From: Dehalococcoidia bacterium
GTDB lineage: Bacteria > Chloroflexota > Dehalococcoidia > GIF9 > AB-539-J10
Assembly (NCBI GenBank): GCA_018399375.1
Contig: JAGYOV010000002.1
Coordinates: 1-25,466, forward strand
Length of the DNA: 25,466 nt
Reading direction: 5' to 3'
In this document: positions 15,246-23,027 of the stretch, piece after piece
Numbering within the stretch: position 1 is the first letter of the stretch
Layout: each line of letters starts with the position of its first letter
Notes under the pieces: generated by a model
What the model saw: the letters and a program-made list of their open reading frames with translations, nothing else
Database searches by the model: none
Told to the model about the DNA's origin: nothing
Made by a program: the position numbers and the translations under genes

Positions 15246-17915
15246 ATGGAATACGAAGTGAAGGCAAAGAAATTGACCAGTGATGAGTTGAGACAAAGTT
15301 ATCTGGATTTCTTTGCGGATAAGGGGCATAAGATTGTTCCAAGTTCTTCTCTTGTGCCGCACGGAGATCCTACGCTGCTGTTGACCAGTGCTGGCATGGT
15401 GCAGTTTAAGCCTTATTTCACGGGAGCAAAAGAGCCGCCCTGTGCAAGGTTAACTTCCTGCCAGAAGTGCTTTCGTACCACAGATATAAACCTGGTGGGC
15501 GATAGCAGGCACCTTACTTTTTTCGAGATGCTGGGTAATTTTAGCATTGGTGATTATTTTAAGAAGGAGGCTATTGCATGGGCGTGGGAATTTGTCACTG
15601 AGCGTCTGGCATTGCCCAAAGAGCGCCTGTGGATAACCATATATCTTGATGATGATGAAGCCTTCAATTACTGGAAGGAGATTGGCATTCCAGAGGAAAA
15701 AATATTGCGGTTTGGGGACGAAGACAATTTTTGGGGCCCCGCTGGAGATAGTGGGCCCTGTGGCCCTTGCACTGAAATCCATTACGATATGGGGGAGGAG
15801 TTTGGTTGTGGCAGGGATGATTGTGGCCCAAATTGTGAGTGTGGGCGTTTCTGTGAAATATGGAACCTGGTGTTTACTCAGTACAACCAGGATATTCATG
15901 GAGAACGCACTCCTCTACGTAAGCCAAATATTGATACTGGAATGGGCTTGGAGAGAACTCTGGCAGCTATTCAGGGCAAAGGTTCTCCCTATGAAACGGA
16001 TTCTTTTTCTCCCTTGGTTGAGTATGTTTGCCGTTTATCGGGGAAGAAGTATGGCGAGGCAGCAGATACCGACCGTGCCATTAGAATCGTAGCTGAACAT
16101 GGTAGGGGTATTGCTTTTCTTGTCGCCGATGGAGTATTGCCGGCAAATGGAGGGAGAGGTTACGTGCTGCGTCGCATTTTGCGCCGCGCTTCCGTGTTTG
16201 GGCGAAGGTTAGGGCTCGATAGCCCTTTCTTGGCGGATTTTGCTGAGGTCGTGATAGATCAAATGATGCACGTTTATCCGGAGCTATCAGATAACCATGA
16301 CCTTATTATGCAGGTTGTTGGTGCAGAAGAAAACAGGTTCGCTGCTACAATAGAAGCGGGATTGGCACAGGTCGAAGAGTTAATGGCCGATGCCATTGAC
16401 AGAAAGCGAAGTTACCTTGAGGGAGGAGATGTGTTCCGGCTCTATGATACCTATGGTTTTCCATTAGAATTGACCTCGGAAATTGCTAGAGAGAAGGGGA
16501 TTTCTGTAGATATGGAGGGCTTTGATTCTGCTATGGAGGAACAACGGGAACGTGCCAGAGCGGCAATGAAATTGGGATCAGGTGCAGATGATTATATGCC
16601 TCTATCTGCGATGAAGAACGGAATTGTAGCTACTGAGTTTACTGGTTATGAAAAGGATGTGTGCCGGTCTAGGGTCTTTGATATTAGGGTTGCAGGACAG
16701 CGCGCGACAACCGCTTCTCAGGGCGATGATATTGGCATAATACTTACTAAAACTCCTTTTTATGCCGAAATGGGGGGGCAAGTTGGAGACACTGGAGAGA
16801 TCAGGGGCAAAGGGGGAAGGGTGGTCGTTGCGAATGTTACCAAGAGTTCTTCAGATGTGATCGTGCATAGGGGAAGCGTTATTGAGGGGAATATATTGAA
16901 CGGCGATGAGGTAGAGGCCAGAATAGACTTATCCCGCCGCCTTGACATTGCTCGAAATCACACCTCTACGCATCTACTGCAAGCTGTCCTCAGGGAAGTG
17001 CTGGGGGCTCATGTTCAGCAACGCGGTTCTCTTGTCGATAGCGAAAAGCTCAGGTTTGATTTCTCTCAAATGCAACCCCTGTCTCAGAGCGAAATTAGAG
17101 AAATTCAGAGAAAGGTGAACGAGATAATACGTCGAAACCTGGAGGTAGCAGCAAAAGTTATCTCCTATGATGAAGCTATGTCAGAAGGTGCCACCGCTCT
17201 CTTTGAAGAAAAATATGGGAATATGGTTAGAGTGATTGAGATTGGCCAACCATCAATAAGCAGGGAGCTTTGTGGTGGCACTCATGTGAAGTCAACAGGC
17301 GAGCTGGGCATTTTCCTGGTAGTGTCCGCGAGCAGCATTGGCACGGGGCTATACCGCATTGAGGCGGTGACGGGGCGTGGTGCAGAGTTGATGATGGAAA
17401 GACGCTTCTCGGACCTAGCGGTTATAGCAGGTGATGTAGAAGTACCATTGGAAGAGGCTGCCAGCAGAGTAAGAGCTCTTATGGATGATCTGGAAAAGGA
17501 GCGGAGGCGGTCTCTATTGCTGGAAAGAGAGCTATCGGGCAGAATTGCGGAACTATTGATAGAACAGGCTGAGGATGTAGACGGAGCAAAGCTTCTGCTT
17601 GTTGAGGTGCCGCCTTTAACGCCACCCGTGCTCAGAGAAATGGGCGATGTGCTGAGGAACAAACTGGGAAGCTCCGTGATAGTCCTGGTCGTTGCGCAAG
17701 ATGGAAGACCTGGGTTTTTGTCTATGGTTACACAGGATCTGGTAGGTAAGGGAATTCACGCTGGCGATCTTATTAAGCAGATGACGAGAGTTACTGGTGG
17801 AGGTGGAGGTGGAAAGGCCAGTATGGCTCAGGGTGGGGGCAGGGATTTATCCAGGGTTGGAGAGGCATTGAAATTGGCCAGGGGTATCGTCATGGAAAGA
17901 CTTTCCTCGCGATGA
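15246..17915 (+). CDS. alaS: Alanine--tRNA ligase
   Basis: This class II synthetase charges tRNA-Ala and hydrolyses mischarged Ser/Gly-tRNA-Ala. It has 889 residues, full length for the family. The catalytic domain has RLTSCQKCFRTTDINLVG (69-85) and RHLTFFEMLGNFSIGDYF (88-105). A GCGRDDCGPNCECGRFCEIWN insert is typical of bacterial enzymes. The editing domain has HTSTHLLQ near 571 and CGGTHVKSTG near 676, supplying the zinc ligands His, His, Cys and His. The C-terminal DHHA1 domain ends with the GGGGGGKASMAQGGGRD motif. The start is ATG 15246 with no ribosome site and a -10 only 11 bases upstream. It leads a six-gene plus-strand run, with ruvX 28 bases downstream; the alaS-ruvX neighbourhood is common. 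Confidence 0.97.
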   Translation: MEYEVKAKKLTSDELRQSYLDFFADKGHKIVPSSSLVPHGDPTLLLTSAGMVQFKPYFTGAKEPPCARLTSCQKCFRTTDINLVGDSRHLTFFEMLGNFSIGDYFKKEAIAWAWEFVTERLALPKERLWITIYLDDDEAFNYWKEIGIPEEKILRFGDEDNFWGPAGDSGPCGPCTEIHYDMGEEFGCGRDDCGPNCECGRFCEIWNLVFTQYNQDIHGERTPLRKPNIDTGMGLERTLAAIQGKGSPYETDSFSPLVEYVCRLSGKKYGEAADTDRAIRIVAEHGRGIAFLVADGVLPANGGRGYVLRRILRRASVFGRRLGLDSPFLADFAEVVIDQMMHVYPELSDNHDLIMQVVGAEENRFAATIEAGLAQVEELMADAIDRKRSYLEGGDVFRLYDTYGFPLELTSEIAREKGISVDMEGFDSAMEEQRERARAAMKLGSGADDYMPLSAMKNGIVATEFTGYEKDVCRSRVFDIRVAGQRATTASQGDDIGIILTKTPFYAEMGGQVGDTGEIRGKGGRVVVANVTKSSSDVIVHRGSVIEGNILNGDEVEARIDLSRRLDIARNHTSTHLLQAVLREVLGAHVQQRGSLVDSEKLRFDFSQMQPLSQSEIREIQRKVNEIIRRNLEVAAKVISYDEAMSEGATALFEEKYGNMVRVIEIGQPSISRELCGGTHVKSTGELGIFLVVSASSIGTGLYRIEAVTGRGAELMMERRFSDLAVIAGDVEVPLEEAASRVRALMDDLEKERRRSLLLERELSGRIAELLIEQAEDVDGAKLLLVEVPPLTPPVLREMGDVLRNKLGSSVIVLVVAQDGRPGFLSMVTQDLVGKGIHAGDLIKQMTRVTGGGGGGKASMAQGGGRDLSRVGEALKLARGIVMERLSSR

Positions 17916-17943
17916 CGAAGATTGGGCGAAGGATAGAAAAGAA

Positions 17944-18447
17944 GTGCGTATCCTGGGGCTGGACGTTGGAGATAGGCGAACGGGAGTAGCAATTAGCGAC
18001 CCCGATGGCTTTATAGCTTTTTCTCTGACCACCGTTAGCAATGGAAATGAAGATGCGGATATAGATGATATTATTCGCATCGCTGCACAATATGAGCTGG
18101 AGTGCATTGTAGTTGGTTTGCCACTGAGCCTGAATGGAGAACTTGGCCCGCGGGCTAAAAAAGTAATGGATTTTGCACGGAAGCTGTCTTTGCGAATAAA
18201 GAGTGGCGATCTCAGGGAGGTAAAAGTGGAGATGTGGGATGAGCGGCTCTCCACCGTGGCAGCCGAGCACATGATTGCTGAAACTGGTGGGGCAAAGAGA
18301 AAAGTACAGAGAGGGGTGAGGATAAAGAAAGCCAAGAGGAATGGTAAAGATGTCGATGGAAGTGGAATAGATGCGATGTCAGCAGCTTTCATTCTTCAGG
18401 GCTTCCTTGATAGCCAGAAAGGGAATGAGTCGTGCCAAGCTTCATAA
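17944..18447 (+). CDS. ruvX: Holliday junction resolvase-like / pre-16S rRNA nuclease RuvX (YqgF)
   Basis: This is an RNase H-fold nuclease involved in 16S rRNA 5'-end maturation, formerly proposed as a Holliday junction resolvase. It has 167 residues. Motifs are ILGLDVGDRRTGVAISD (3-19, catalytic Asp7), VVGLPLSLNGELGPRA (56-71), DERLSTVAA (99-107) and the final GIDAMSAAFILQGFL with the catalytic Asp143. A basic segment at about 116-139 (GAKRKVQRGVRIKKAKRNGK) is longer than the short loop usual here. The start is GTG 17944 with AAGGA upstream. Its 3' end overlaps aroE by 16 bases in another frame, implying tight coupling. Confidence 0.93.
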   Translation: MRILGLDVGDRRTGVAISDPDGFIAFSLTTVSNGNEDADIDDIIRIAAQYELECIVVGLPLSLNGELGPRAKKVMDFARKLSLRIKSGDLREVKVEMWDERLSTVAAEHMIAETGGAKRKVQRGVRIKKAKRNGKDVDGSGIDAMSAAFILQGFLDSQKGNESCQAS

Positions 18448-19322
18448 ATCTAATTGGTTATCCCTTAAAACATTCTCTTTCTCCCTATTTTCAACAGGTA
18501 GCTCTGGATTATTATCACCTTAATGTTTGCTACCAGAAGCGGGAAGTGGATGCAGAAGAACTGAAAACGGCGATATTTAGTTTGAGGGATGGTCAACATC
18601 TGGGAGCCAATGTCACCGTTCCCTATAAGGAAGCGGTTATTCCTCTGCTGGATTCAGTTGATGAACTGGCAACTCTGCTTGGAGCAGTTAACACCATAGT
18701 TAGAAGAGGCGATATTCTGGTGGGTTATAATACGGATATTTACGGCTTTGCCGAATCACTGAAGACGCAAGGCAGTTTTGTTGTCAGGAGCAAGAGAGCA
18801 ATTGTTCTGGGCGCTGGTGGATCAGCCAGAGCAGTGAGTTTTGCCCTGGTGAGAGAGAGAATATCATCCCTTCTCATTGCAAACCGCACGATGGATAGGG
18901 CTGTGTTGCTCGTTGGGGAACTGAGGCGTTATGCTATGCAAATCGGCCTGGAAGCTGAGATCGATGTCCTGCCATGGCGGGCACTGGACTCTGAGCGAGT
19001 TCTCGCTGACCGTCAGATTATAGTCAATTGCACTCCTCTGGGCATGAAATATAGTGCTGAGGAAGGACAATCTCCTCTAGCGGGGAACGTTATTCCCAGA
19101 GATATACTGGTCTATGATCTAGTGTATAATCCATATCCCTCACCTTTGTTGCGAATGTCAGAAGAAGCAGGAGCGAATATACTTGGAGGTCTGTCTATGT
19201 TAGTATACCAAGGAGCGGCTTCTTTCAAGTTGTGGACGGGCAAGGAAGCCCCGGTGGATCTAATGTACGATGAGGCAAAGGGGATGTTGATGGAGGAAAA
19301 GGGGCAAGAGATTGAGCGATAG
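18432..19322 (+). CDS. aroE: Shikimate dehydrogenase
   Basis: This enzyme reduces 3-dehydroshikimate to shikimate, normally with NADPH, in step four of the shikimate pathway. It has 296 residues. The substrate half shows IGYPLKHSLSPYFQQ (8-22, the serine pair), GANVTVPYKE with the catalytic Lys66, and NTD with Asp102. The cofactor half shows GAGGSARA (127-134), ANRT, and VNCTPLGMK. LVYNPYPSPLL and GGLSMLVYQGAASFKLWTG close the fold. A SxSR-like basic patch after the ANRT motif favours NADPH, as in other AroE proteins, though this is not decisive. The start is GTG 18432 inside the end of ruvX, with GGGA upstream. Confidence 0.96.
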   Translation: MPSFINLIGYPLKHSLSPYFQQVALDYYHLNVCYQKREVDAEELKTAIFSLRDGQHLGANVTVPYKEAVIPLLDSVDELATLLGAVNTIVRRGDILVGYNTDIYGFAESLKTQGSFVVRSKRAIVLGAGGSARAVSFALVRERISSLLIANRTMDRAVLLVGELRRYAMQIGLEAEIDVLPWRALDSERVLADRQIIVNCTPLGMKYSAEEGQSPLAGNVIPRDILVYDLVYNPYPSPLLRMSEEAGANILGGLSMLVYQGAASFKLWTGKEAPVDLMYDEAKGMLMEEKGQEIER

Positions 19323-19348
19323 CTATATTGTGTGCTGGTGATATAACG

Positions 19349-20500
19349 ATGAGACGTTTATGTTTTTCTACAGCGGGAGAATCTCATGGCAAGGGCCTGA
19401 CGGCTATAATAGAGGGTTTCATTGCTGGCCTTCCTCTACAAGAGGAAGATATAAATCGTGAATTGAAACGTCGTCAGGGAGGGTATGGGCGTAGTTCTCG
19501 CATGCAGATGGAGGAGGACAGGGCAGAGATCACCTCGGGCATTTATAAAGGAGTTACCACTGGCAATCCCATTGCCATTTTTGTTTCTAACAAGGATTGG
19601 CGTGAAGCTGACGAGGTGGCTTACCCCCGCCCTGGGCACGCTGACCTGGCGGGCGCAATCAAGTATGGCTTGAATGACATAAGGTCGGTTATAGAGAGGG
19701 CGAGTGCAAGGGAAACGGTGGCCAGAGTGGCTGTGGGGGCAGTAGCCCGGAGGTTTCTAGCGGAGTTTGGCATAGATGTCCATAGCCATACAATATCAAT
19801 TGGCAACGTCGAGGCAGTGATGCAGGATGAAGTGAGTTCTATAGACTGGCAACAGGTAGAAAGATCTCCTCTTCACTGTGCTGATGCTAGATTTGAGAAG
19901 GAAATGATGAATGCCATTGATGCTGCCAGGGCGGATGGTGATACTCTGGGAGGCATATTTGAAGTGATTGCTCAGGGTGTGCCTATAGGCCTTGGTAGCT
20001 ATACTAACTGGGATAGGCGTCTTGATGGCATCATCGCTCAAGCTGTGATGAGCGTTCAAAGCATAAAAGGCGTGGGTATTGGTTCGGGGTTTGCGCTTGC
20101 CAGTGTTAGAGGGGCTCAGGCTCACGATGCTATCGTACCCAATATCGCTGTTGATGTGAGTGATCGAGGGAAGCTCCCTTGGCGGCGTCTTTCCAATCGC
20201 GCCGGAGGTATAGAGGGGGGTATGAGCAATGGAGAACCCATTGTGATAAGAGCAGCTGTTAAACCTATAGCTACTTTGGCAAATCCTTTGCCATCAGTGG
20301 ATCTCCGCAGCGGTGAGGCAGTTGAGGCCCACTATGAGCGCAGCGATGTCAGCGTTGTTCCCGCCGCGGGAGTAGTTGCCGAGGCAATGATATCTATCGT
20401 TTTGGCTGAGGCCTGTCTGGAGAAATTTGGTGGGGATAGCTTGAAGGAAACCACGGCAAACTATCATAATTATCTGGAAAGTATCTCTTTATGGCAATAG
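19349..20500 (+). CDS. aroC: Chorismate synthase
   Basis: This enzyme converts 5-enolpyruvylshikimate-3-phosphate to chorismate using reduced FMN, the last step of the pathway. It has 383 residues from ATG 19349. Signatures are FSTAGESHGKGL (6-17), YPRPGHADLAGA, IERASARETVARVAVGA and NRAGGIEGGMSNGEPI, with YERSDVSVVPAAGVV near the C-terminus. An in-frame TTG at 19328 would add seven residues but lacks a ribosome site. ATG 19349 has GGTGAT six bases upstream and gives the normal family N-terminus. The last 10 bases overlap the aroK-aroB start (ATGGCAATAG), so the two are coupled. It lies 26 bases after aroE. Confidence 0.97.
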   Translation: MRRLCFSTAGESHGKGLTAIIEGFIAGLPLQEEDINRELKRRQGGYGRSSRMQMEEDRAEITSGIYKGVTTGNPIAIFVSNKDWREADEVAYPRPGHADLAGAIKYGLNDIRSVIERASARETVARVAVGAVARRFLAEFGIDVHSHTISIGNVEAVMQDEVSSIDWQQVERSPLHCADARFEKEMMNAIDAARADGDTLGGIFEVIAQGVPIGLGSYTNWDRRLDGIIAQAVMSVQSIKGVGIGSGFALASVRGAQAHDAIVPNIAVDVSDRGKLPWRRLSNRAGGIEGGMSNGEPIVIRAAVKPIATLANPLPSVDLRSGEAVEAHYERSDVSVVPAAGVVAEAMISIVLAEACLEKFGGDSLKETTANYHNYLESISLWQ

Positions 20501-22143
20501 GAAAGAACATCATTATCGCTGGCTTTTCCGGGACAGGTAAGTCGCAGGTGGCCAGAGAGGTAGCAGAGCGCCTGAACTGGAAGTTCATTGATACCGACGA
20601 CGAAGTAGTAAAGTGCGCGGGAAAGTCAATTGATGCTATTTTCCGAGAGGAGGGAGAAGCTGGTTTTAGAGAACTGGAACGGCGGGTAGTGAAAGAAGCT
20701 TCACTACAGAGCCAATCGGTGATAGCCCTTGGAGGCGGCGCCATTCTTGACCGTCAGAATTATGATTCGCTCGCCCGTAATGGAATCATTGTTTGCCTGG
20801 AAGCTAAAGTAGAGACGATCTATCGTCGTTTATTCCAACGCGATGTCCATGATACCGGCAATGAAGTCCGTCCCCTTCTAGATGGCGATAATCCTATGGA
20901 GCGCATTGGCCTGCTTAAGGCGTCGCGGCAGTTTGCTTATGCCAACAGCGCTGATTGGACAATTCACACTGATAGTTTAAGCATCAATGAAGTTGCTGAT
21001 GAGATAATACGGAGCAGGAGTTTGATTAATCGCCGTGGTTCGCCGGGTGAGGATGGAAATAATAGCTGTTGGGTAGAAACCCTTTCCCGCAGTTATCCTG
21101 TCTTCGTTGGAGGAGGCTTGCTGGATGAACTTGGCGTAAGTATGCGTGAAATTGGTTTATCCGGTACATCCGTTGTAATAAGCGATGAGAATATCTTTTC
21201 TTTCTACGGTAACAGAGTAAAGGCAGTTTTAGAAGATGCTGGTTTTAAAGTTGTTTCCTTTGTTGTCTCTCCTGGTGAAATGAGCAAAAGCCTGGAACAG
21301 GCCAGGAGCATTTATGACTTCTTGATCGGTCAGCACATTGAGCGAAGCGATACCATCGTTGCTATGGGAGGTGGTGTGGTGGGTGATCTGGCAGGGTTCG
21401 TTGCCGCTACTTTCCTGCGTGGCATTTCGCTGGTACAGGTGCCCACCAGCCTGTTAGCCATGGTGGATGCCAGCATCGGGGGCAAGGTGGGAGTGAATCA
21501 TCCTAGGGGGAAAAATCTCATCGGTTCCTTTTATCAGCCGAACATGGTTCTGGCAGATTATCAGACCCTGAGTACTCTGCCGCCACGCGAGATGACCTCT
21601 GGTTGGGCTGAGGTCATTAAGTACGGGTTGATAGCAGACAAAACGCTGTTTGAATTTTTACAGGCTAATGCTGTTGCGATGAAACTGAACTCTGCAGTGC
21701 TTGCTCGGGTTATTGGTCGCAGTGCTGCTATCAAGGCTGATATCGTCAGTGAAGATGAAAAAGAGAAAGGTAAACGAATTTTGCTGAATTATGGGCACAC
21801 TATTGCTCATGGGCTGGAAGCGGCTACTCAATACGAACAATTCCTCCATGGCGAGGCAGTGTCCATCGGAATGGTGGGGGCAGCAAGCATAAGCCAGAAG
21901 ATGGGTTTTCTGTCTTCAGACGTAGCCAGGAGTCAGAAACGTCTTCTGGAACAATTTGGGTTGCCGGTGAAGTTTTCAGCGATAGACGTGAATGATGTTC
22001 TCGATGCTATGAACAGAGACAAAAAGGCAAGGAGAAAATCAGTACAATGGGTTCTCTTACGGGATATCGGTAGTCCCATAGTTTGCGATGAAGTAACGGA
22101 ACAGACTGTAAGGTATGTTCTCCAGGAGCTGAGAGAATCATAA
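20491..22143 (+). CDS. aroKB: Bifunctional shikimate kinase / 3-dehydroquinate synthase (AroK-AroB fusion)
   Basis: A single 550-residue frame joins two enzymes. Residues 1-175 are shikimate kinase (shikimate to shikimate 3-phosphate). It has the Walker A GFSGTGKS (11-18), shikimate-binding FIDTDDEV (32-39), the FRELE arginine (60), ALGGGAI (79-85) and the lid RPLL (127-130). After a linker of about 20 residues (178-197), residues 198-550 are 3-dehydroquinate synthase (DAHP to dehydroquinate, NAD+ and metal dependent). This part shows GGGVVGDLAGF (293-303), PTSLLAMVDASIGGKVGVNHP, the metal-ligand glutamate in GWAEVIKYG (Glu373), NYGHTIAHGLEA and HGEAVSIGM. Both halves keep all recognised active-site motifs, so both should be active. 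It overlaps aroC by 10 bases and is followed 2 bases later by the prenyltransferase. Confidence 0.95.
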   Translation: MAIGKNIIIAGFSGTGKSQVAREVAERLNWKFIDTDDEVVKCAGKSIDAIFREEGEAGFRELERRVVKEASLQSQSVIALGGGAILDRQNYDSLARNGIIVCLEAKVETIYRRLFQRDVHDTGNEVRPLLDGDNPMERIGLLKASRQFAYANSADWTIHTDSLSINEVADEIIRSRSLINRRGSPGEDGNNSCWVETLSRSYPVFVGGGLLDELGVSMREIGLSGTSVVISDENIFSFYGNRVKAVLEDAGFKVVSFVVSPGEMSKSLEQARSIYDFLIGQHIERSDTIVAMGGGVVGDLAGFVAATFLRGISLVQVPTSLLAMVDASIGGKVGVNHPRGKNLIGSFYQPNMVLADYQTLSTLPPREMTSGWAEVIKYGLIADKTLFEFLQANAVAMKLNSAVLARVIGRSAAIKADIVSEDEKEKGKRILLNYGHTIAHGLEAATQYEQFLHGEAVSIGMVGAASISQKMGFLSSDVARSQKRLLEQFGLPVKFSAIDVNDVLDAMNRDKKARRKSVQWVLLRDIGSPIVCDEVTEQTVRYVLQELRES

Positions 22144-22145
22144 GC

Positions 22146-23027
22146 ATGATCTCCAGAGCTAAAAAGGGGTATATTTTCAACTATATCGCTGTGCTGAAAC
22201 CGAGGGAATCGGGATTGCACATCCTTATGGGTATTGTGGTAGCTCTTATCGCTGTTGGTGATGTTATCTCGGATGGGAGCGCGTTTCCTACCAGAAATTT
22301 TGTCCTCGCTGCACTGGCTATTGCCTGTGGTATCCCGGGATGCAATGGACTTACCAATTATCTCGACCGCGATGTGGATGCCAGGATGCAGAGGACCTGT
22401 CTCAGAGTTTTGCCTTCTCAGCGCATCTATCCTCCCGAGAAGTCGCTATTTCTGGTTATCGTGTTGGTGGTTCTGGGTTTAGTGCTGGCCTGGCAGATAA
22501 ATTTACTGTGCTTTGGTGCTGGCCTGGCGGGAGTCATAGCTGCTGTCCTGTGGCGTAAGACTTCGCTGGAGGTCTTTCTGGGCATCGTTGCTGGTTGCAG
22601 CCCCATTTTAATTGGCTGGTTTGCTATAGAGCCCATTATCAACTTGAAGATTATTGCCATATGCCTTCTGATTGCGGCATGGATTCCCTTGCATGTTTGG
22701 AGCGTAATGGTTGCCTATCGAGATGACTATCGGAGTGCTGGGCTGAACTATTTCCCCCTGAACTGGCAGGTTCAAGATTCAGTGAAGTTGCTGTTTGGCC
22801 TGTCGCTCTTACTTCTAGCAATATCGATCTTCGTATTTTTTGCTGGTGAATTCCACCTGCCCTATTTAGTAGTAGCTAGTGTTCTCGGTATCGTCATGGT
22901 TATCGCCTGTAGCAGACTACTGGTATCTCACGAATCCAGGAGTGCATGGCGGGTGTATAAGCTGACAGCTTTTCCCTATGCAGGCATTATTTTCCTTACT
23001 ATGTGCGTGGATGCCTGGCTATTGTAA
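22146..23027 (+). CDS. UbiA-family prenyltransferase, protoheme IX farnesyltransferase (CtaB)-like
   Basis: This is a 293-residue polytopic membrane protein (about eight or nine hydrophobic segments) of the UbiA superfamily, which attaches isoprenoid chains to aromatic acceptors. The first aspartate-rich motif is GLTNYLDRDVDARMQRT (68-84). The second is AYRDDYRSAGLNYFPL, near residue 194. The DRDVDARMxRT and YRDDYRxAG forms are those of CtaB, which farnesylates heme b to heme O. The usual RPLP-like stretch reads LRVLPSQRI. Placement at the end of a chorismate operon raises the alternative of a quinone-pathway enzyme acting on a chorismate-derived acceptor. Sequence favours CtaB-like. The ATG lies 2 bases after aroKB. 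The stop overlaps the convergent gltX end by 9 bases. Confidence 0.82.
   Translation: MISRAKKGYIFNYIAVLKPRESGLHILMGIVVALIAVGDVISDGSAFPTRNFVLAALAIACGIPGCNGLTNYLDRDVDARMQRTCLRVLPSQRIYPPEKSLFLVIVLVVLGLVLAWQINLLCFGAGLAGVIAAVLWRKTSLEVFLGIVAGCSPILIGWFAIEPIINLKIIAICLLIAAWIPLHVWSVMVAYRDDYRSAGLNYFPLNWQVQDSVKLLFGLSLLLLAISIFVFFAGEFHLPYLVVASVLGIVMVIACSRLLVSHESRSAWRVYKLTAFPYAGIIFLTMCVDAWLL

Noticed and set aside
19328..19348. Upstream TTG start for aroC
   Set aside because: GGTGAT is correctly spaced for ATG 19349, and chorismate synthases normally begin a few residues before FSTAGESHG.
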